Assembly: GCF_900110735.1 (NCBI RefSeq)
Contig: NZ_FOET01000013.1
Span: 62,001-126,000, forward strand
Length of the DNA: 64,000 nt
Origin: Streptomyces radiopugnans
Lineage (GTDB): Bacteria > Actinomycetota > Actinomycetes > Streptomycetales > Streptomycetaceae
Reading direction: 5' to 3'
This document shows positions 17,399-25,255 of this stretch, in pieces. Position numbers and translations under genes: made by a program. Under the pieces are notes generated by a model, which was not told the DNA's origin, made no database searches, and was given only the letters and a program-made list of their open reading frames with translations. The stretch's first letter is position 1; each line of letters opens with the position of its first letter.

Positions 17399-17418
17399 TT
17401 ACTAGGACGTCCAAGTAA
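17399..17418. promoter_or_regulatory. 20-bp palindromic operator at the icmA start
   Basis: TTACTAGGACGTCCAAGTAA: nine of ten base pairs are symmetric about the centre. It ends 11 bp upstream of the icmA ATG, where it would overlap the promoter core or the transcript start. Two MarR genes and a TetR gene are near; which, if any, binds is unknown. Confidence 0.65.
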
Positions 17419-17517
17419 TTGTCGATGGAAGACCGCCCGGTGCGGCGTGGCGCACACGGGCGGCCCAGTGGATCCCGAGGGGCGCGCGAGGGCCGGCCCC
17501 GGCGCGCGGGGCGGCGG

Positions 17518-17856
17518 TCAGGCCTCGGCGGGGACGGCCGCGTCGTCCTCGACCAGCGGTCCGACCTCGCGCGACACCTTCCGCTCGACGAAGAACGCGG
17601 CGGTGGGGACGGTGCCCGCGAGCAGCACCCAGGCCAGCTTGCCGAACTTCCACTTCGCCTTGGAGCCCAGGTCGAAGGCGAAGACCAGGTACAGCACGTA
17701 CAGCCAGCCGTGGGCGATGCTGACGACACTGGTGAAGCCCTCGGCGCCGTCCATCTCCAGCAGGTACTTGCCGATCATGCCGATGACCAGCAGGACCAGC
17801 AGGACACCGGTGACGTAGGCCATCACCCGGTAGCGGGTGAGCACGCTCTTCTTCAT
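17518..17856 (-). CDS. DUF3817 family membrane protein
   Basis: 112-residue membrane protein of unknown function. Three hydrophobic segments: TRYRVMAYVTGVLLVLLVIGM, SVVSIAHGWLYVLYLVFAFDL and KLAWVLLAGTVPTAAFFVE, with the family-typical AHGWLYVLY and a GSKAKW loop, then a short acidic tail. ATG 17856 is chosen; a GTG two codons upstream is possible. A paralogue lies at 18829-19203, and a MarR gene is between them. Confidence 0.88.
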   Translation of the reverse strand: MKKSVLTRYRVMAYVTGVLLVLLVIGMIGKYLLEMDGAEGFTSVVSIAHGWLYVLYLVFAFDLGSKAKWKFGKLAWVLLAGTVPTAAFFVERKVSREVGPLVEDDAAVPAEA

Positions 17857-17931
17857 GCACACGAGCGTAACCGGCGCTCCGCGGGGCCCGGCCGGGGCCC
17901 CGCGGCCGGCGGATCCCGGCGGAAAGCCGGC

Positions 17932-18441
17932 TCAGCTCTCCTTGAAGTCCCCCGCGGCCACGCGCAGCGGCCTGAGCAGCGCGAAGATCTCGTCGCACTC
18001 CTCGTCGTCGTACGCGCCGAGCCCGAAGTCCATCGCCATCAGGTCGCGGGTGGCCGCCTCGCACACCTCGCGCCCCCGGTCGGTGATGGAGGCGAGCGTG
18101 CCGCGGCCGTCGTTGGGGTTGGGGCGCTTGGCCACCAGGCCGGACCTCACCAGGCGGTCGACGGTGTTGGTCACGGAGGTGGGGTGGACCATCAGCCGCT
18201 CGCCGATCTTCGACATCGGCAGCTCACCCGCCTTGGAGAAGGTCAGCAGCACCAGCGCCTCGTAGCGGGCGAAGGTCAGCCCGTAGGGCTTGACGACGGC
18301 GTCGACCTCGGCGAGCAGGATCTGGTGCGCGCGCATGATCGAGGTGATCGCGGCCATCGAGGGCACGGAGCCCCATCGCTGCTTCCACAGTTCGTCGGCG
18401 CGGGCGATCGGGTCGAACGTCAGGCTGAGCGGCTTCGGCAC
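17932..18441 (-). CDS. MarR-family transcriptional regulator
   Basis: 169-residue winged-helix regulator. Central region: LTFARYEALVLLTFSKAGELPMSKIGERLMVHPTSVTNTVDRLVRSGLVAKRPNPNDGRGTLASITDRG, with the recognition helix and the wing D-x-R-x-x-x-A-x-I. The protein is flanked by N- and C-terminal dimer helices. GTG 18441 is weakly supported (AAGG upstream). It sits between two DUF3817 genes and is about 1.5 kb from icmA, so control of the adjacent membrane proteins or of icmA are both reasonable guesses. No ligand can be inferred. Confidence 0.93.
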   Translation of the reverse strand: MPKPLSLTFDPIARADELWKQRWGSVPSMAAITSIMRAHQILLAEVDAVVKPYGLTFARYEALVLLTFSKAGELPMSKIGERLMVHPTSVTNTVDRLVRSGLVAKRPNPNDGRGTLASITDRGREVCEAATRDLMAMDFGLGAYDDEECDEIFALLRPLRVAAGDFKES

Positions 18442-18541
18442 GGTTACGACCTTACCGGCCGGTCATATCGTGGTCAGCTCCGTCTCAGCACTCGGGCCGC
18501 CCGGCGGCACGGCCGCCGCCGGGCGGATAAGGGGGCGGCGG

Positions 18542-18832
18542 TCAGCCCAGGTGCCGCTCGACGGTGGCGACCTTCGAGGTCAGGCCGTCGGTGACACCGG
18601 GGCGGACGTCGGCCTTGAGGACGAGCGAGACGCGCGGCGCCCGGGCCTCGACGGCGGCCACCGCCCGCCGCACGACCTCCATGCACTCGTCCCACTCGCC
18701 CTCGATCGAGGTGAACATCGCGTCGGTGCGGTTGGGCAGCCCGGACTCGCGCACCACGCGCACCGCGTCGGCGACGTACTCCCCCACGTCCTCGCCGACC
18801 CCGAGCGGGGTGACCGAGAAGGCGACGATCAC
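18542..18832 (-). CDS. MTH1187-family thiamine-binding protein
   Basis: 96-residue single-domain protein of the MTH1187/YkoF thiamine-binding family (DUF77), ferredoxin-like fold. Typical features: an N-terminal strand VIVAFSVTPLGVGEDVGEYVADAVRVV, the central TDAMFTSIEGEWDECMEVVRRAVAAV, and RVSLVLKADVRPG. GTG 18832 overlaps the stop of the DUF3817 gene by 4 bp (GTGA), so the two are coupled. Members bind thiamine or related ligands in the cytoplasm; no enzyme activity is known to me. The link with DUF3817 is only positional. Confidence 0.88.
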   Translation of the reverse strand: MIVAFSVTPLGVGEDVGEYVADAVRVVRESGLPNRTDAMFTSIEGEWDECMEVVRRAVAAVEARAPRVSLVLKADVRPGVTDGLTSKVATVERHLG

Positions 18833-19203
18833 GCGTCCACCGCCCCCGTGCGGGGCCGCTCGGTCTGCTTGGCCCGCTCGGCGCGGGCCCGGGCGGCGAT
18901 CACGCTCGCCTCGGTCTCGCGGCGCAGCAGCCTGTCGGCGTAGAAACCGCCGCCGGGCAGCACCGAGAGCGCGAAGTAGAGCGCGGCGCGGCCCAGCGGC
19001 CACTTGGCGCGGTTCCAGGCGTCCAGCCAGAAGATCACGTAGAGCACGAAGAGGGCGCCGTGGACGGCGCCCATCACCGGTACCGCGTTGAACTCGGTCG
19101 TGCGCTTGAGCACGGAGCACACCAGCAGCAGCAGGAAGGAGACTGCCTCCGGGGTGGAGATCAGCCGGAGGCGGCGGAGCGCTGAAGCGGTCTTGAGGTC
19201 CAC
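18829..19203 (-). CDS. DUF3817 family membrane protein (second copy)
   Basis: 124-residue membrane protein paralogous to 17518-17856. Features: LRRLRLISTPEAVSFLLLLVCSVLK, then AVPVMGAVHGALFVLYVIFWL with the family GAVHGALFVLY, and RAALYFALSVLPGGGFYADRLLRRE. A basic C-terminal tail follows. I choose GTG 19203 because AAAGGATC precedes it at ideal distance; the upstream in-frame ATG 19230 has no ribosome site. It is coupled to the thiamine-binding-like gene and divergent from the AIM24 operon. Confidence 0.88.
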   Translation of the reverse strand: MDLKTASALRRLRLISTPEAVSFLLLLVCSVLKRTTEFNAVPVMGAVHGALFVLYVIFWLDAWNRAKWPLGRAALYFALSVLPGGGFYADRLLRRETEASVIAARARAERAKQTERPRTGAVDA

Positions 19204-19227
19204 GGGGAGATCCTTTGTGAAGGGATG

Positions 19228-19246
19228 CACAAGCTATGCCATTGTG
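19228..19246. promoter_or_regulatory. Inverted repeat CACAA-N9-TTGTG between DUF3817 and AIM24
   Basis: Perfect 5-bp arms 25 bp upstream of the DUF3817 GTG, in the 85-bp divergent region shared with the AIM24 operon. Possible operator or promoter; short arms make chance possible. Confidence 0.3.
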
Positions 19247-19288
19247 GCAGCCTCCCCCCGGAGACCCTCGTCCGGGTAGATTCGCACC

Positions 19289-19927
19289 GTGGCTCGGTTC
19301 CGACTCCAAGGCGGCAAGGTCCTCGCCGTCGACCTGGCAGGCGACACGGTCAGGGCCAAGAACGGCTCGATGGTCGCCTACGACGGCCAGATGGCCTTCA
19401 AGAAGCTCTCCGGCGGCGGCGAGGGCCTGCGCGGCATGGTCACCCGCCGCCTCACCGGTGAGCAGATGGAGATGATGGAGGTGAAAGGGCAGGGCACCTG
19501 CTACTTCGCCGACCGCGCGAGCGACATCAGCCTGGTGGCGCTCCAGGGGCAGAAGCTCCACGTGGAGTCCAGCAATCTGCTGTGCGCCGACGGTTCCCTG
19601 CGCACCGGCACCGCCTTCACCGGACTGCGCGGCGCCTCGCAGGGCAACGGCCTGTTCACCACCACCGTCGAGGGCACCGGCACGGCGGCGCTGATGTCGG
19701 ACGGCCCTGCGGTGGTGCTGCGCGTCACACCGCAGTCGCCGCTCCAGGTGGACCCGGGGGCGTACGTGGCCCACACCGGGAATCTGCGGCAGGAGTTCCA
19801 GACGGGCGTGAACTTCCGGACCTTCATGGGCGAGGGGTCCGGCGAGTCCTTCCAGATCCGCTTCGAGGGCGAGGGGCTGGTCTACGTCCAGCCCAGCGAG
19901 CGGAACACGATCGGCGGTGACGTCTGA
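19289..19927 (+). CDS. AIM24 family protein (first of three)
   Basis: 212-residue beta-rich protein of the AIM24 (TRAP-like, DUF124) family, related to yeast mitochondrial Aim24; bacterial role unknown. Seen: GSMVAYDGQMAFKK, MEVKGQGTCYFADRASDISLV, LCADGSLRTG, NGLFTTTVEGTGTAAL, LQVDPGAYVAHTGNL, FMGEGSGESFQIRFEGEGLVYVQPSE, the alternating Gly-turn pattern of the fold. GTG 19289 has a weak ribosome site. Its TGA shares one base with the ATG of the next paralogue, so this is the head of a tightly coupled three-gene operon. No signal peptide. Confidence 0.9.
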   Translation: MARFRLQGGKVLAVDLAGDTVRAKNGSMVAYDGQMAFKKLSGGGEGLRGMVTRRLTGEQMEMMEVKGQGTCYFADRASDISLVALQGQKLHVESSNLLCADGSLRTGTAFTGLRGASQGNGLFTTTVEGTGTAALMSDGPAVVLRVTPQSPLQVDPGAYVAHTGNLRQEFQTGVNFRTFMGEGSGESFQIRFEGEGLVYVQPSERNTIGGDV

Positions 19928-20577
19928 TGCCGTTCAGGGAGATCGGCTCCAAGATGGTCGAGGCCCGGGTGGCGCCCGGGCAGCGGATGTTCAGCCAGCG
20001 CGGCGCGATGATCGCGTACAAGGGCGAGGTCTCCTTCACGCCCAACATCCAGGGCGGCCAGGGCGGCATCGGCTCGATGATCGGGCGGCGGCTGGCCGGC
20101 GAGGCGGCTCCGCTGATGACGGTCGAGGGCGACGGCACCGTGCTGTTCGGCCACGGCGGCCACCACGTCGAGGTGATCGAACTGTCCGGCGACACCCTCT
20201 ACGTGGAGGCGGACCGGCTGCTCGCCTTCGACGGGACGCTGGAGCAGGGCACGATGTTCATGGGCTCCCAGGGCGGGGTCATGGGCATGGTGCGCGGCCA
20301 GGTGACCGGGCAGGGGCTGTTCACCACGACGCTCAAGGGGCACGGCTCGGTGGCCGTGATGGCCCACGGCGGGGTGCTCCGGCTCCCGATCGCCCCGGGC
20401 CGCCCGGTCCACGTCGATCCGCAGGCGTACGTCGCCCACCACGGGGACGTGCGGAACAAGCTCTCCACGGCGCTCGGCTGGCGGGACATGGTCGGGCGCG
20501 GCTCGGGCGAGGCGTTCCAGCTCGAACTGTCCGGGCAGGGCGAGGTGTTCGTACAGGCCAGCGAGGAGAAGCTGTGA
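19927..20577 (+). CDS. AIM24 family protein (second of three)
   Basis: 216 residues, clearly paralogous to its neighbours: GAMIAYKGEVSFTPNIQGGQGGIGSMIGRRLAGEAAPLMTVEG, LFGHGGHHVEVIEL, DRLLAFDGTLEQG, GQGLFTTTLKGHGSVAVMAHGG, HVDPQAYVAHHGDVR, GRGSGEAFQLELSGQGEVFVQASEEKL. ATG 19927 overlaps the previous stop by one base and its own stop overlaps the next start by 4 bp. Such coupling suggests fixed stoichiometry, perhaps a hetero-trimer, since TRAP-like folds often form rings. That is inference. Confidence 0.9.
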   Translation: MPFREIGSKMVEARVAPGQRMFSQRGAMIAYKGEVSFTPNIQGGQGGIGSMIGRRLAGEAAPLMTVEGDGTVLFGHGGHHVEVIELSGDTLYVEADRLLAFDGTLEQGTMFMGSQGGVMGMVRGQVTGQGLFTTTLKGHGSVAVMAHGGVLRLPIAPGRPVHVDPQAYVAHHGDVRNKLSTALGWRDMVGRGSGEAFQLELSGQGEVFVQASEEKL

Positions 20578-21362
20578 ACGGTCCGGTCGTCCACGACGCC
20601 CACACACTGCCGTCGAACGACAACGTCAACCCCTACGCGTTCTGCGTCGACCTGTCGGGCCGGTGGTTCCTGCAGAAGGGGAAGATGATCGCCTACTACG
20701 GGCAGATCACCTTCAACGGCATCGGCCACGGCCCCCTGGACCGGCTGGTCGCCGCCAGCTTCCACTCCCCGCTGCACGCCTCGGACTGGGTGGTCGCCGA
20801 GGGCAAGGGCAGGATGCTGCTCGCCGACCGGGCGTTCGACGTGAACTCGTACGACCTCCAGGACGGCAACCTCACCATCCGCTCGGGCAACCTGCTGGCC
20901 TTCGAACCGAGCCTGGCGCTGAAGCAGTCGATCGTCCCCGGTTTCGTGACCCTGCTGGGGACGGGGAAGTTCGTGGCGGCCTCCAACGGCGAGGTGCACT
21001 TCGTGGAGCCGCCGGTCCGGGTCGATCCGCAGGCGCTGGTCGGCTGGGCCGACTGCCCCTCGCCCTGCCACCACTACGACCACCAGTACATGCGCGGTGT
21101 GCTCGGCGGGCTGCGGGCGATGACCGGCATCGGCGGCGTCTCCGGCGAGGAGCACCAGTTCGACTTCACCGGGGCGGGCACGGTGCTGATCCAGTCGACC
21201 GAGGTGCTGATGGAGGAGCGGGACACCGGCGCCCCTGCGCCGTCGCAGCCGGGCGTCCCCGGCGCGGGCGGCGGGCACGGTGGGCACGGCGGACATGGCG
21301 GGCAGCAACTGCCGCAGCTTCCGGGACAGTTGGGCGGCATCCAGCGCCGCTTCGGACTGTGA
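20574..21362 (+). CDS. AIM24 family protein (third of three) with Cys/His insert and Gly-His tail
   Basis: 262 residues, the longest of the three paralogues. The AIM24 core (GKMIAYYGQITFNGIGHG, EGKGRMLLADRAFDVNSYDL, RSGNLLAFEPSL, FVAASNGEVHFVEPPVRVDPQALVGWADC) is interrupted by a Cys/His-rich stretch ADCPSPCHHYDHQYMRG (about residue 160), and the C-terminus has the repeat GGHGGHGGHGG. These Cys and His residues could bind a metal; the two other copies lack them. GTG 20574 overlaps the previous TGA (GTGA). 68 bp downstream is a MarR gene on the same strand. Confidence 0.9.
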   Translation: MNGPVVHDAHTLPSNDNVNPYAFCVDLSGRWFLQKGKMIAYYGQITFNGIGHGPLDRLVAASFHSPLHASDWVVAEGKGRMLLADRAFDVNSYDLQDGNLTIRSGNLLAFEPSLALKQSIVPGFVTLLGTGKFVAASNGEVHFVEPPVRVDPQALVGWADCPSPCHHYDHQYMRGVLGGLRAMTGIGGVSGEEHQFDFTGAGTVLIQSTEVLMEERDTGAPAPSQPGVPGAGGGHGGHGGHGGQQLPQLPGQLGGIQRRFGL

Positions 21363-21429
21363 CCGGAGCGCTGCCCCGGGTGAGGGTCCCCGGCGGGAGC
21401 GCTTCCGGCCGCCGGGTAGAGTCCGGGGC

Positions 21430-21906
21430 ATGGAGAGCGACAAGGAAACCCGCTGGCTGAGCGGAGGGGAGCAGCGCGCCTGGCGCGTCCACCTCGATGT
21501 CAACAGGCTCCTCATGCACCAACTGGAGCGGGACCTCCAGCCGTTCGGGCTGACCATGAACGACTACGAGATCCTGGTGAACCTCTCCGAGTCGGACGAC
21601 CACCGGATGCGGATGAGCGACCTGGCCGCCGCCACCCTGCAGTCCAAGAGCCGTCTGTCCCACCAGATCACCCGCATGGAGAAGGCCGGGCTGGTGCGCC
21701 GGGAGAACTGCGAGTCCGACAAGCGCGGGCTGTTCGCGGTGCTGACCGAGCACGGCTGGAAGACGATGCGCGAGGTCGCGCCGCACCACGTCGCCTCCGT
21801 GCGGCGCCACTTCATCGATCTGCTCGCGCCCGAGGCGCTCGACGGACTGCACGGCTCGCTGGTCCCGGTCGCCGAACACCTGCGGTCGCTGCGCGGGCGC
21901 GGTTGA
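21430..21906 (+). CDS. MarR-family transcriptional regulator (second)
   Basis: 158-residue winged-helix regulator: LTMNDYEILVNLSESDDHRMRMSDLAAATLQSKSRLSHQITRMEKAGLVRRENCESDKRGLFAVLTEHG, with recognition helix SKSRLSHQITRMEKAGL and wing D-x-R-G-x-x-A-x-L-T. A single Cys in the wing (ENCESDKRG) is a candidate redox or ligand contact, as in some OhrR-like members, but this is only suggestive. ATG 21430 has a weak ribosome site. Same strand as the AIM24 operon, 68 bp away, so co-transcription and autoregulation are possible. Confidence 0.92.
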   Translation: MESDKETRWLSGGEQRAWRVHLDVNRLLMHQLERDLQPFGLTMNDYEILVNLSESDDHRMRMSDLAAATLQSKSRLSHQITRMEKAGLVRRENCESDKRGLFAVLTEHGWKTMREVAPHHVASVRRHFIDLLAPEALDGLHGSLVPVAEHLRSLRGRG

Positions 21907-22091
21907 GGCACCCCGTCAAACCCCCGCGTCCCGCGGGGAGTCCGTGGGGGATGATGAGGGGGACCCGCTCGACTGCCGTGACGGACAAGACGCGACGGGT
22001 CCGCGGCTGACTGGCCCTTTCCGGGGGAGCGCTGGACCGGACGAGCGGGAGGGTCCTCTGCCACCGGACCCGCGCCAAGAGGTAACCGCCG

Positions 22092-22970
22092 ATGAGCCAG
22101 CCACCACCGGGCCAGCCCCCGCACGACGGCTTCGGCCCTCCGCAGTATCCGGGCGGGCAGCCGCAGCAGCCCCAGCAGCCGCCTCAGCAGCCCCCGCCGC
22201 CGCAGGGCGGCCCGCCCCAGGCCCCGCCGCCGGGCTATGGCGGGCCCGCGGCGTACCCCCAGGGCGGGCAGCCGGGCTACGCCTACCCGCAGCCCGGGCA
22301 GCAGCCGCCCCAGCAGCCCTACGGGCAGCCGAACCCGTACGCCGCCTATCCGCCGCCTCCGCAGGCCGGCGGAGGATCCGGTCCCAAGGGGACGCAGGGC
22401 AGGGTGGCCCTCATCGTCGGCGGCGCCGTGGTGGCGCTCGCCCTCATCGGCGGCGGGGTCTACCTGGCGGTCGGCGGTGACGACGGCGAGCCCGCCGCCA
22501 CCGCCGCGAGCCCCTCCCCCGGCGTCTCCTCCGGACCGGCCGAGGAGACGGACGAACCGGAGGAACCGACCGAGGAGCCGACCGAGGACCCGCTCGGCGA
22601 CTACGACGAGCCCACCGACGAACCGGTCGACGAACCGGCCGGGGCCCCGCCCGCCCAGAACGACTTCAAGGGGCAGTGGCAGGGCGAGGGCGCCAGGACG
22701 CTGACCGTCGGCAAGGTGTTCGAGAGCGGGGAGGCCGAGGGGAAGAACTCGGTCTCCTGGATCGAGTTCGGCGGCGACGGCATATGCGTGGGCATCGGCG
22801 AGAACCAGAGCCGCGGCTACCGGATCGCGCTCAAGTGCGGCGAGGGCGATGACGAGGAGTACATCGCGGGCACCGCCAGCAAGACCTCGGACGGCGAGAG
22901 CATCAAGATCAAGTGGGACGACGGGGGCGGAACCGACACCCTCGACTGGATCGGCGACGACAACGTCTAG
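22092..22970 (+). CDS. Pro/Gln-rich single-pass membrane protein, unknown function
   Basis: 292 residues. Residues 1-95 are a Pro/Gln/Gly-rich cytoplasmic segment (P-Q-Q-P, G-Y-A-Y-P repeats) common in Streptomyces membrane proteins. One transmembrane helix follows (RVALIVGGAVVALALIGGGVYLAVGG, about 102-127), then an acidic Glu/Pro/Thr linker (EEPTEEPTEDP) and a compact C-terminal extracytoplasmic domain (NDFKGQWQGEGARTLTV to DTLDWIGDDNV) with one or two Cys (GICVGIG, LKCGEG) that may pair. ATG 22092 follows AGAGGT. Its stop shares the tetramer CTAG with the stop of the convergent sensor kinase gene. Confidence 0.82.
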   Translation: MSQPPPGQPPHDGFGPPQYPGGQPQQPQQPPQQPPPPQGGPPQAPPPGYGGPAAYPQGGQPGYAYPQPGQQPPQQPYGQPNPYAAYPPPPQAGGGSGPKGTQGRVALIVGGAVVALALIGGGVYLAVGGDDGEPAATAASPSPGVSSGPAEETDEPEEPTEEPTEDPLGDYDEPTDEPVDEPAGAPPAQNDFKGQWQGEGARTLTVGKVFESGEAEGKNSVSWIEFGGDGICVGIGENQSRGYRIALKCGEGDDEEYIAGTASKTSDGESIKIKWDDGGGTDTLDWIGDDNV

Positions 22971-24580
22971 TGCCGCCCCGGGCGGGCCGGGGCCGCGGCG
23001 GGCAGCCGCAGGGTGAACAGGGCGCCGCCCCCGGCCGCCCGGCCGACGGTGAGGGTGCCGCCGTGCCGGGCCGCCACGTCGCGGGCGATGGCCAGCCCCA
23101 GCCCGGCGCCGCCGTCGTCCCGGCTGCGCGCGTCGTCCAGCCGTACGAACCGCTCGAAGATCCTCTCCCGCTCCTCCTCCGGCACCCCGGCGCCGTCGTC
23201 GGCGACCTCCAGCACGGCCTGCCCGTGTTCGCGGCCCACCCGCACCCGGACGCGGGAGGCCGCGTGGCGCTGGGCGTTGTCCAGGAGGTTGCCGAGCACC
23301 CGGGCGAGCCGGCCGCGCGAGCCCGACACCTCCACCGGTTCCCCGCCATCACCACCATCGCCGCCCTCGTCGTCCTCCAGGACGACGGCGATCCGGTCCC
23401 CGGTGCGCTGCGCCAGTTCCTCCCGCACCAACGCGTACAGGTCCACCCGCGCGTCACCGGGGCGCTCCCCGGCGTCCAGGCGGGCCAGCAGCAGCAGATC
23501 GGCGGCGAGGGCCTGCAGCCGTACGGTGTCGTGGACCGCGCCGTCGATGTCGAGCAGTCCGGGGTGGGCTGCGGCGACCTCCAGCTGGGTGCGCAGGGAG
23601 GCGATCGGGCTGCGCAGCTCGTGCGAGGCGTCGGCGACGAAGCGGCGCTGCCGTTCGACGGAGGCCTCCAGGGCGCTCAGGGTCTCGTTGGTGGTCCGCG
23701 CCAGACGCGCGACCTCGTCGCGGGAGGGTGGTTCGGGCACGCGCCGGGACAGGTCGGTGCCGGCCGCGACGGCCGCCATCTCCCGCCGGATGCCCTCCAC
23801 CGGGCGCAGCGCGCCCCGGGTGACCAGCCAGGTGACGCCTCCGACGACGGCGAGCAGCGCGGGCAGCCCGGCGAGCATGGTGCCGGTGACGGTCGAGACG
23901 GCCTCCTCCTGCTCGGCGAGGGAGGCCCCGGCGTAGACGGTGACGGGGACGCGGTCGCGGGTGACGCCCTGCACGGCGACCAGGCGGAAGTCCTGCGTCG
24001 CCACCGCCCGGGAGCGGTCGTAGGTCACCTCGCCGTCCTCGTCGACGGGCAGGGCGGCGGTGCGGGTGACGCTGTTGCGGTCCACCGCGACGGGCTCGTC
24101 GGACGGCGTCGGGGCGGCGCCGCCCCTGTCATCGTCGTCACCGTCGTCGTCGCGGTCGTCGTCGCTGTCGTCGTCACCTCTGCCGCCGTCGTCGTCGCCG
24201 CTGTCCTCCGGAGAGGGCGTGACGGGCGTCCGCCGGGGTTCCGCGGGCCTGTTGAAGTCGGCGACGGGCCCGCGTCCGCGCAGCGGGGCGCCGGCTCCGA
24301 GCACCGTGCCGAAGGCGTCCACCACCTGCACCGGCTCGTCGTCCGCCAGCGCGTCCACTCCCGCCACCTCGTCCGCCGGCACGTCGGCGACCCCGGCGGC
24401 GACCTCGCGGGCGGTGGTCTCGGCGTGCAGCCGGGCGTTCTCGGCGAGGCCTCCGCGGAGCACCTCGACCACCGCGACACCGGCCGCCACCAGGGCGACC
24501 GCCACCACGAGCGTGGCGCCGAGCGCGGCGCGCACCCGGACGGTGAGCCGGGCCAGCGGGGAGGGCAGGGGCCTACGCAC
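22967..24580 (-). CDS. OmpR-type sensor histidine kinase with Asp-rich extracytoplasmic loop
   Basis: 537 residues. TM1 (about 18-40), extracytoplasmic sensor (41-232) with a striking Asp-rich tract at about 126-152, TM2 (about 234-254), HAMP (255-307), HisKA with His320 in FVADASHELRSPIASLRTQLEV, then HATPase (NLLDNAQRHA, DDGAGVPEEERERIFERFVR, GAGLGLAIARDVA). GTG 24580 overlaps the regulator stop by 8 bp, so the pair is coupled, regulator first. An acidic sensor can bind Mg2+/Ca2+ or cationic peptides, as in PhoQ; that is an analogy. The divergent PepSY gene carries a similar Asp-rich tract. Confidence 0.94.
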   Translation of the reverse strand: MRRPLPSPLARLTVRVRAALGATLVVAVALVAAGVAVVEVLRGGLAENARLHAETTAREVAAGVADVPADEVAGVDALADDEPVQVVDAFGTVLGAGAPLRGRGPVADFNRPAEPRRTPVTPSPEDSGDDDGGRGDDDSDDDRDDDGDDDDRGGAAPTPSDEPVAVDRNSVTRTAALPVDEDGEVTYDRSRAVATQDFRLVAVQGVTRDRVPVTVYAGASLAEQEEAVSTVTGTMLAGLPALLAVVGGVTWLVTRGALRPVEGIRREMAAVAAGTDLSRRVPEPPSRDEVARLARTTNETLSALEASVERQRRFVADASHELRSPIASLRTQLEVAAAHPGLLDIDGAVHDTVRLQALAADLLLLARLDAGERPGDARVDLYALVREELAQRTGDRIAVVLEDDEGGDGGDGGEPVEVSGSRGRLARVLGNLLDNAQRHAASRVRVRVGREHGQAVLEVADDGAGVPEEERERIFERFVRLDDARSRDDGGAGLGLAIARDVAARHGGTLTVGRAAGGGALFTLRLPAAAPARPGRH

Positions 24581-25238
24581 CGTTCCGCACCAGCCGGTAC
24601 CCGGCGCCGCGCACAGTGGCGATCGCCGCGCTGCCCAGCTTGCGGCGCAGCGCGCTGACGTACACCTCGACGATGTTGACGTCGCCCTCGTAGGCGAAGT
24701 CCCAGACGTGTTCGAGGACCTCCGCCTTGGAGACCACCTCCCCGGCGCGCACCGCCAGGTACTCCAGGACGGCGAACTCCTTGGCGGTCAGCGCCACCTC
24801 GCGCCCGTCCAGGGTCACCCGCCGCGCGGCGGGGTCCACGGTCAGCCCGCCCACCCGCAGCACGGCCGCCCCGCCCCGGGTGCGGCGGCGCAGCAGCGCC
24901 CTCACCCGGGCGAGCAGCACCACGTAGGAGAACGGCTTGGTGAGGTAGTCGTCGGCGCCGGTGTCGAGGCCCTCGGCCTCGTCGTACTCGCCGTCCTTGG
25001 CGGTCAGCATCAGGATCGGCGTCTCGTCCCCGGCGGCGCGCAGGGCCGAGCAGACCCGGTAGCCGTTCACGCCCGGCAGCATGATGTCGAGGACGATCAG
25101 GTCGTAGGAGCCCTCGGTCGCCCGGTGCAGCCCGTCCCGGCCGTCGTGGACCACGTCGACGGCGAACCCCTCGGCCGTCAGGCCCCTGGCCAGCGACAGG
25201 GCGAGCCGCTTCTCGTCCTCCACGATCAGTACGCGCAT
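24573..25238 (-). CDS. OmpR/PhoB-family response regulator
   Basis: 221 residues: receiver domain (MRVLIVEDEKRLALSLARGL, phospho-acceptor Asp51 in LIVLDIMLPGVNGY, Lys in LTKPFSY) and winged-helix DNA-binding domain (LTAKEFAVLEYLAVRAGEVVSKAEVLEHVWDFAYEGDVNIVEVYVSALRRKLG, ATVRGAGYRLV). ATG 25238 is the natural start. It is the first gene of the pair and divergent from the PepSY gene. The 120-bp region between them has CTTCAGG repeats arranged as expected for this regulator type, so it likely controls both its own operon and the PepSY gene. Confidence 0.95.
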   Translation of the reverse strand: MRVLIVEDEKRLALSLARGLTAEGFAVDVVHDGRDGLHRATEGSYDLIVLDIMLPGVNGYRVCSALRAAGDETPILMLTAKDGEYDEAEGLDTGADDYLTKPFSYVVLLARVRALLRRRTRGGAAVLRVGGLTVDPAARRVTLDGREVALTAKEFAVLEYLAVRAGEVVSKAEVLEHVWDFAYEGDVNIVEVYVSALRRKLGSAAIATVRGAGYRLVRNGA

Positions 25239-25255
25239 GGGGTCAGCCTGCCAAA

